Shown here piece by piece: positions 6,187 through 9,528 of a stretch of DNA of 9,528 bases. The position numbers were made by a program, and so were the translations under genes. Position 1 is the first letter of the stretch, and each line of letters opens with the position of its first letter. Under the pieces are notes generated by a model. It was not told the origin of the DNA, did no database searches, and was given only the letters and a program-made list of their open reading frames with translations. This stretch comes from Anaerolineales bacterium (GTDB lineage: Bacteria > Chloroflexota > Anaerolineae > Promineifilales > Promineifilaceae). The stretch is from the NCBI GenBank assembly GCA_020432595.1, contig JAGQGA010000162.1:1-9528 (forward strand), given 5' to 3'.

Positions 6187-7332
6187 ATGTTAACAGTTGA
6201 CAGGGCAAAATTGGCAGAATGGCTGAGCTGGTTGGTGCAGATTCCGAGCGTGAACCCGGCGCATGTGGGGCCACGGGCGGGGATGGTGGGGGAGAAGGCG
6301 GTGATAACGGCCGTTTCGCAAAAGCTCCGTGAATTCGGTGGCGAGGTTGCCATTGAAGAGGTGTATCCTGACCGCCCCAATCTGTACGGCATCTGGCACG
6401 GCACGTCGGATCGCTGGGTGGCGATTGACGTGCATGTGGACACGGTGGGGGTGGAGCAGATGACCGACCCGCCGTTTGATGGTCGGGTGGAAAACGGCCG
6501 GGTTTATGGACGCGGCTCGGTGGACACCAAGGCCAGTTTGGGGGTGGCGCTGGCGCTACTGGAGCAAATGCACAGCGGCGGCATCACCCCCGAAGCCAAC
6601 GTGCTGCTCTGTGTCAACGTGGATGAAGAACACCACGCGCAGGGGGCGGTGGCGCTGGACGGCTGGATTCGGCGGCAGGGGCTGCATATTGACCAGCTTA
6701 TGGTGGCGGAACCGACCCTGTGCGTGCCGGTGTACGGCCACAAGGGGTATAGTGGCTTTCATTTTATGGTGCAGGGGAAGGCGGCGCACAGTTCGCAGCC
6801 CCATCTGGGCATCAACGCCATTACGGGGGCGGCCCACATTGTGCTGGCGATTGCCGAGGAAAATGAGCGGCTGCAATCGCTCCCGCCGAGTACGGAACTG
6901 GGTGGGGCGACGATAACGGCCGTTCTCATCAACGGCGGCAACGGCATGAACGTCGTTCCCGATAGCTGCACCGTCTCCGTTAGCCGCCGCAACGTGCCGG
7001 GCGAGGACGTGGCGCAAATTGAGGCCGACGTGGAAAAGCTGGTGCGCGAGAGCTGCCCGCTGCCGGTGACAATGGATGCCCCGCTGGGTGTCCCCGCCTA
7101 CTACCAGCCGGCCGACTCCCCCTGGATTCAGCAGCTTGCGGCGTGGTCGGGCAACGCCCCCAACGTCGTCCCCTACGGCACCAACGCCCTGATGTACCAG
7201 CCCAATTTGGCCGACGAGATCGTGGTCTTTGGCCCTGGCTCGATTGACCAGGCCCACGGCGCGGTGGAGTGGGTGGAGATTGGGGAGTTGGTGAAGTTGG
7301 CGGAAATTTACGGCCGTTGGTGGGGGGTGTAG
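6187..7332 (+). CDS. M20 family metallopeptidase/deacylase (ArgE/DapE/CPG2 type), 381 aa
   Basis: Two-zinc M20 hydrolases cleave N-acyl or peptide bonds of small substrates (acetylornithine, succinyl-diaminopimelate, dipeptides, carbamates). All metal and catalytic positions are visible: H83 and D85 in HVDT, D113 in GRGSVDTK, E147-E148 in NVDEEHH, E175 in AEPT and H357 in QAHGAVEW. The dimerisation lid domain spans about 182-295, with GKAAHSSQPHLGINAI (197-212). The length is normal for ArgE/DapE-like proteins. There is no signal peptide. The ATG at 6187 is nine bases past hairpin copy 2 and has no Shine-Dalgarno site of its own; no better start exists nearby, so expression may rely on leaderless or coupled translation. 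The exact substrate is not assignable; ArgE or DapE are only two options and no arginine or lysine genes are adjacent. It contains ACGGCCGT at 6307, 6916 and 7310. Confidence 0.88.
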   Translation: MLTVDRAKLAEWLSWLVQIPSVNPAHVGPRAGMVGEKAVITAVSQKLREFGGEVAIEEVYPDRPNLYGIWHGTSDRWVAIDVHVDTVGVEQMTDPPFDGRVENGRVYGRGSVDTKASLGVALALLEQMHSGGITPEANVLLCVNVDEEHHAQGAVALDGWIRRQGLHIDQLMVAEPTLCVPVYGHKGYSGFHFMVQGKAAHSSQPHLGINAITGAAHIVLAIAEENERLQSLPPSTELGGATITAVLINGGNGMNVVPDSCTVSVSRRNVPGEDVAQIEADVEKLVRESCPLPVTMDAPLGVPAYYQPADSPWIQQLAAWSGNAPNVVPYGTNALMYQPNLADEIVVFGPGSIDQAHGAVEWVEIGELVKLAEIYGRWWGV

Positions 7333-7340
7333 AAGAAGAG

Positions 7341-7420
7341 ACTGAGAGATTGAGAGATTGGGAGACTCCAATCTCCCAATCTCCTAATCTCTGAATCTCC
7401 AATCCCCAATCTCCAATCCC
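7341..7420. repeat. GGAGATTG-type repeat, copy 3 (degenerate, extended)
   Basis: The left side (GAGAGATTGAGAGATTGGGAGA, broken here as units from 7344 to 7365) pairs imperfectly with TCTCCCAATCTCC-TAATCTCTG from about 7371, and further CAATCCCC / CAATCTCC units continue to 7420. It lacks the conserved loop of copies 1 and 2. It occupies most of the 102-bp gap between the M20 gene and the dehalogenase-like gene, ending just before the AAAGGA ribosome binding site (7422-7427). Confidence 0.7.
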
Positions 7421-7434
7421 CAAAGGACTTTCCC

Positions 7435-8721
7435 ATGTCAGAAAAAACAGACAGCATCCTCATCGCCACCGGCTCATTGACGCAGACGCAAAGTGACCAA
7501 ACGGCCGGGTTTGAGATTCTCGACGAGTTTGAGCGGTTTAACCAGAAGGACGACGTGTTTCGCCGTTCCTGGTGGGATGAGCGCATTCGCAGCGAAAAGG
7601 CGATGCTGTTTTACGCCACCTACCGCGAGCCGCTAAAAACGTGGCGCAAGGCCGACGGCTTTACGCAAAAAGATTTTGCCCTCCGCAACGCCGCCTGGCA
7701 CGTCAGCGACATCTTTACCGAGCTAAAAGAGGGGGAGGATCGGCGGGAGGGGTTTAGCGATGAGTTTACGCTGTACCGCGATGTTGCCAAAAACAAGATT
7801 GATCTGGGGACGGTAGCGGAGGCAACGGCCGAAATAAAGCGAGTGGCACGGGGGTTTGGGGCTGATTTGGTGGGCGTTACCGGCTATGACGAGCGGTGGA
7901 TGTATGTCAACAAATTTAGCGACATGAGCAAGCTGGAAAAGCCGCAGGAGATTCCCGCTGGACTCAACAACGTCATCGTCACGGCGCAGGCGATGGATTA
8001 TGATCTCATTCGCACCGTGCCATCGGCACTGAGCGGCGCGGCCACCGGGTTGGGCTACTCCCATGATGCGCTGGTGGTGCTGTCCATCACCCAGTTTATC
8101 CGCAATTTGGGCTACAACGCCGTTGCCAGCATGAACGACACCGCCCTGGCAATCCCGCTGGCGATTAAGGCGGGGCTGGGGGAGTATGGGCGCAATGGGC
8201 TGCTGATTACGAAAGAGTTTGGCCCCCGCGTGCGGCTGGGCAAGATTTTTACCGACATGCCGCTGGATCATGATGCCCCGATTTGCTTTGGCGTGAAGGA
8301 ATTTTGCCAGGCTTGCCAACGGTGCGCTGGCAATTGCCCAGTGAAAGCGATTCCGTTTGGCGAACCGTCAGCCGAACGGCACAACCAATCAAATTTGAAA
8401 GGGGTGGTGAAGTGGTCGGTGGATGGGGAGAAATGTTTTGGCTACTGGGCGGCGCAAAACAGCGACTGCTCGATTTGTATTCGCGTTTGCCCCTACAACA
8501 AGGATTATTCCAAATGGTACGTGCGGCTGGCGCGTGATTTGGCGGGAACGCGGCTGCGGGGGGTGCTGCTGTGGCTGGATGTGCGCATGGGGTATGGGGA
8601 GCGGATGAAGCCGACGCTGTGGTGGCAGGGGGCGCGGGAGTCGCTGTGGGAGCGACTGCGGCAACTGGTGGTGGGGAACAAGAAGGGTAGGACGCGGGCA
8701 AACGTGGACGGGCGCGGATAG
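7435..8721 (+). CDS. Reductive-dehalogenase (RdhA)-like corrinoid Fe-S protein without Tat signal, 428 aa
   Basis: The C-terminal two thirds fit the RdhA/QueG-type cobalamin-dependent family. GLGEYGRNGLLITKEFGPRVRLGKIFTD (247-274, in pieces) matches the corrinoid-binding core, with the RdhA-type GPRVR. Two [4Fe-4S] sites follow: C291-x2-C294-x2-C297-x3-C301-P and C334-x10-C345-x2-C348-x3-C352-P, the second set in the RdhA pattern W-x5-C-x3-W. In the family the clusters pass electrons to the corrinoid, which reductively removes halogens; QueG relatives reduce epoxyqueuosine instead. Unlike respiratory RdhA, no twin-arginine signal peptide is present and no RdhB anchor gene adjoins, so the protein is probably cytoplasmic. 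It lacks the fused flavin/ferredoxin reductase of catabolic RdhA. The start has AAAGGA (7422-7427) 7 nt upstream. Dehalogenation is an inference; another reductive reaction is equally possible. Confidence 0.8.
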   Translation: MSEKTDSILIATGSLTQTQSDQTAGFEILDEFERFNQKDDVFRRSWWDERIRSEKAMLFYATYREPLKTWRKADGFTQKDFALRNAAWHVSDIFTELKEGEDRREGFSDEFTLYRDVAKNKIDLGTVAEATAEIKRVARGFGADLVGVTGYDERWMYVNKFSDMSKLEKPQEIPAGLNNVIVTAQAMDYDLIRTVPSALSGAATGLGYSHDALVVLSITQFIRNLGYNAVASMNDTALAIPLAIKAGLGEYGRNGLLITKEFGPRVRLGKIFTDMPLDHDAPICFGVKEFCQACQRCAGNCPVKAIPFGEPSAERHNQSNLKGVVKWSVDGEKCFGYWAAQNSDCSICIRVCPYNKDYSKWYVRLARDLAGTRLRGVLLWLDVRMGYGERMKPTLWWQGARESLWERLRQLVVGNKKGRTRANVDGRG

Positions 8722-8742
8722 CTGGTGGCGTGAAGGGGGCGT

Positions 8743-8758
8743 AAAAACGGCCGTTTTT
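8743..8758. terminator. Perfect 16-bp palindrome AAAAACGGCCGTTTTT, weak terminator candidate
   Basis: The palindrome lies 21 bp after the stop codon of the dehalogenase-like gene. As RNA it would form at most a 6-bp stem (AAAAAC/GTTTTT) with a GGCC loop, and its T run belongs to the stem, so termination in either direction would be weak. Its core is another ACGGCCGT site, the only intergenic one in the window. Confidence 0.35.
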
Positions 8759-8771
8759 GTCTGTAAACAAG

Positions 8772-8799
8772 TTGACATTTTATCCATCTGGCATATAGT
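8772..8799 (+). promoter_or_regulatory. Sigma-70-type promoter of the secreted-protein gene
   Basis: TTGACA (8772-8777, perfect -35) and TATAGT (8794-8799, five of six -10 matches) are spaced by 16 bp. The start of transcription is expected near 8806, leaving a leader of about 217 nt before the ATG at 9023. It separates the secreted gene transcriptionally from the upstream three-gene run. Confidence 0.75.
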
Positions 8800-8805
8800 G
8801 CTTAA

Positions 8806-9022
8806 GTAACAGTAGTGCAAGTTTTGAGGTTGCACTTGGGGTAGTCTTCCAACCTATAACCTCACAACAATTTATAAACGGTTGCAGGAAAGCCGGTAGA
8901 ATCCTATTTTGTGGTTGAGAAAGGGCGCATTTCAGGAAAACGTGCCGCTTTGGGCAACCTGAGAGTCTCGTTTATGCTGAGCTGCTCGGCATAAGACGCT
9001 GGTTTTTCGGAGGATTGCACAT
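8806..9022 (+). promoter_or_regulatory. Long structured 5' leader, candidate cis-regulatory RNA
   Basis: Several stems can be drawn by eye. AGTGCAA (8814-8820) pairs with TTGCACT (8830-8836). The overlapping GTTTTGAGGTT (8821-8831) instead pairs at 10 of 11 positions with AACCTCACAAC (8858-8868), so the two stems exclude each other. GGTTGC (8880-8885) pairs with GCAACC (8954-8959) and encloses AAAGGGCGC / GTGCC-G-CTTT. A 10-bp stem TTATGCTGAG / CTCGGCATAA (8972-8981, 8985-8994, loop CTG) is followed eight bases later by a T5 run (9003-9007). GGAGG (9009-9013) is a strong ribosome binding site 9 nt from the start. I compared it by eye with cobalamin, c-di-GMP, SAM, TPP and glycine riboswitches and saw no match. 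Confidence 0.5.
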
Positions 9023-9528
9023 ATGAAAAAGATGACGCTTTCATCACGTAGCGTCACAATGGTTGCTGCCTTGTTGCTGGCCGTTGTGACGGCTGGTTTT
9101 GCCATTGCCAGCCGCGCCCAAGCTGCGGGAGAAGTGATTACCCAATTTCCTGGTCTAAGCGATGGTGGCAATATGCCAATGGGCACACAGCCCCCTGACG
9201 TTAGTTTAGACGTAGGCCCCCATTTTGTTTTGCAGGCTGTTAACAAACAGCTTGCTATTTTTGACAAGTTGCGTGGCACCCCTCTGGTCGCCAATGATTT
9301 AGATGGTTTCTTTGAAGATGGCGAACTGGATTACTCCTACGCGCCGCCGATTGTGGGCAGCACCGAGGGGCGGGTGGCGTGCAACAGCTATAACCAGGGG
9401 CAGCCGCAGGTTTTTTATGATCACCTGTCGCAGCATTGGATTATTACCTCGGTGGCCTATGAGCCGGACAAGGTGGACACAGGGCCGTATTTCCAATGTA
9501 TGGCGATTACGCGACACCCCACGGTGCG
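9023..9528 (+). CDS. Secreted protein with signal peptide, propeller-like N-terminal region, 3' truncated by window edge
   Basis: An ATG at 9023, preceded by GGAGG (9009-9013), opens a frame that runs without a stop to the window end, giving 168 residues of a longer protein. Residues 1-34 are a classical Sec signal peptide: basic MKKMTLSSR, hydrophobic VTMVAALLLAVVTAGFAIA and an AQA-A cleavage site (34/35). The mature part carries PPDVSLDVGPHFVLQAVNKQLAIFD (58-81, in pieces), GFF (96-98) and GQPQVFYDHLSQHWIIT (126-142). This pattern, D-x-G-P-x-x-x-x-Q-A-V-N followed by P-x-V-x-Y-D-x-x-x-x-x-W, is known to me from large extracellular proteins of environmental bacteria with beta-propeller-like domains and C-terminal adhesion or PKD-type modules. 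C120 and C159 could form a disulfide. The function is unknown. Its own promoter and long leader suggest independent regulation. Confidence 0.82.
   Translation, partial: MKKMTLSSRSVTMVAALLLAVVTAGFAIASRAQAAGEVITQFPGLSDGGNMPMGTQPPDVSLDVGPHFVLQAVNKQLAIFDKLRGTPLVANDLDGFFEDGELDYSYAPPIVGSTEGRVACNSYNQGQPQVFYDHLSQHWIITSVAYEPDKVDTGPYFQCMAITRHPTV

Larger units (their letters stand above)
8722..9022 (+). other. Intergenic region with palindrome, promoter and structured leader
   Basis: This 301-bp region between the dehalogenase-like gene and the secreted-protein gene contains the palindrome at 8743-8758, a strong promoter at 8772-8799 and a leader of about 217 nt with several stems. I see no coding gene in it on either strand. 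Confidence 0.75.

Noticed and set aside
5391..6443. 350-codon minus-strand open frame across the nitroreductase gene
   Set aside because: It runs antisense to two well-supported genes and through hairpin copy 2; the product is low-complexity with no family resemblance.
6556..7371. 271-codon minus-strand open frame inside the M20 gene
   Set aside because: It is a shadow of the M20 reading frame, which has all metal ligands in order.
836..7420. CRISPR array made of the GGAGATTG repeats
   Set aside because: The copies are kilobases apart, palindromic over their whole length and not separated by regular spacers; the within-copy units have a 7-bp period.
8880..8925. Possible cobalamin riboswitch (GCCGGT...AATCC resembles part of the B12 box) before the secreted-protein gene
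   Set aside because: The complementary GGC arm and the CCCGCCACTGT box that must follow are absent, so the partial similarity is not enough.
1..9528. tRNA, rRNA or insertion sequence with transposase
   Set aside because: I saw no cloverleaf with a TTCRANY arm, no rRNA-like conserved blocks and no transposase or integrase motifs on either strand.

Overview
The window looks like accessory-rich chromosome of a mesophilic filamentous or Anaerolineae-type Chloroflexota. This is an inference from the mix of genes (an effector-associated-domain/nSTAND1/WD40 protein, a stand-alone Lrp/AsnC effector domain, a reductive-dehalogenase-like protein, a propeller-like secreted protein) and from the intergenic style: GGAGATTG hairpins, GTAGGGGCGGGACG palindromes and many ACGGCCGT sites. 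No rRNA or other phylogenetic marker is present, so the phylum is not proven.

Layout. Left edge: the 3' part of an aminoglycoside-phosphotransferase-fold kinase-like gene (2-670, +). A 286-bp spacer follows with a perfect 23-bp hairpin repeat and a small tandem repeat, then a 92-aa stand-alone RAM (Lrp/AsnC effector) protein (957-1235, +). A strong hairpin with a T tract separates it from the convergent 1259-aa STAND protein (1339-5118, -), which ends in 13 WD40 blades. That gene has a near-consensus sigma-70 promoter (5162-5190, -). The divergent spacer 5119-5465 also holds a 164-bp nested palindrome. Rightwards come three co-directional genes: a nitroreductase (5466-6113), an M20 metallopeptidase/deacylase (6187-7332) and a reductive-dehalogenase-like corrinoid Fe-S protein without a Tat signal (7435-8721). 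They are separated not by tight operon junctions but by copies of the GGAGATTG hairpin family. At the right edge a strong promoter (8772-8799) drives an approximately 217-nt structured leader and then a secreted protein (9023 to the window end) cut off by the window.

How the genes fit together. The STAND protein is a self-contained sensor/switch of the kind found in bacterial conflict and signalling systems. Its effector is not obvious nearby; the kinase-like gene is a possible but unproven associate. The nitroreductase, M20 and dehalogenase-like genes may be co-transcribed metabolic genes, but no shared pathway is evident. The features most worth a second look are the structured leader, the Tat-less dehalogenase-like protein, the hairpin family with a conserved loop found in both orientations, the ACGGCCGT enrichment, and the homogenised WD40 array.
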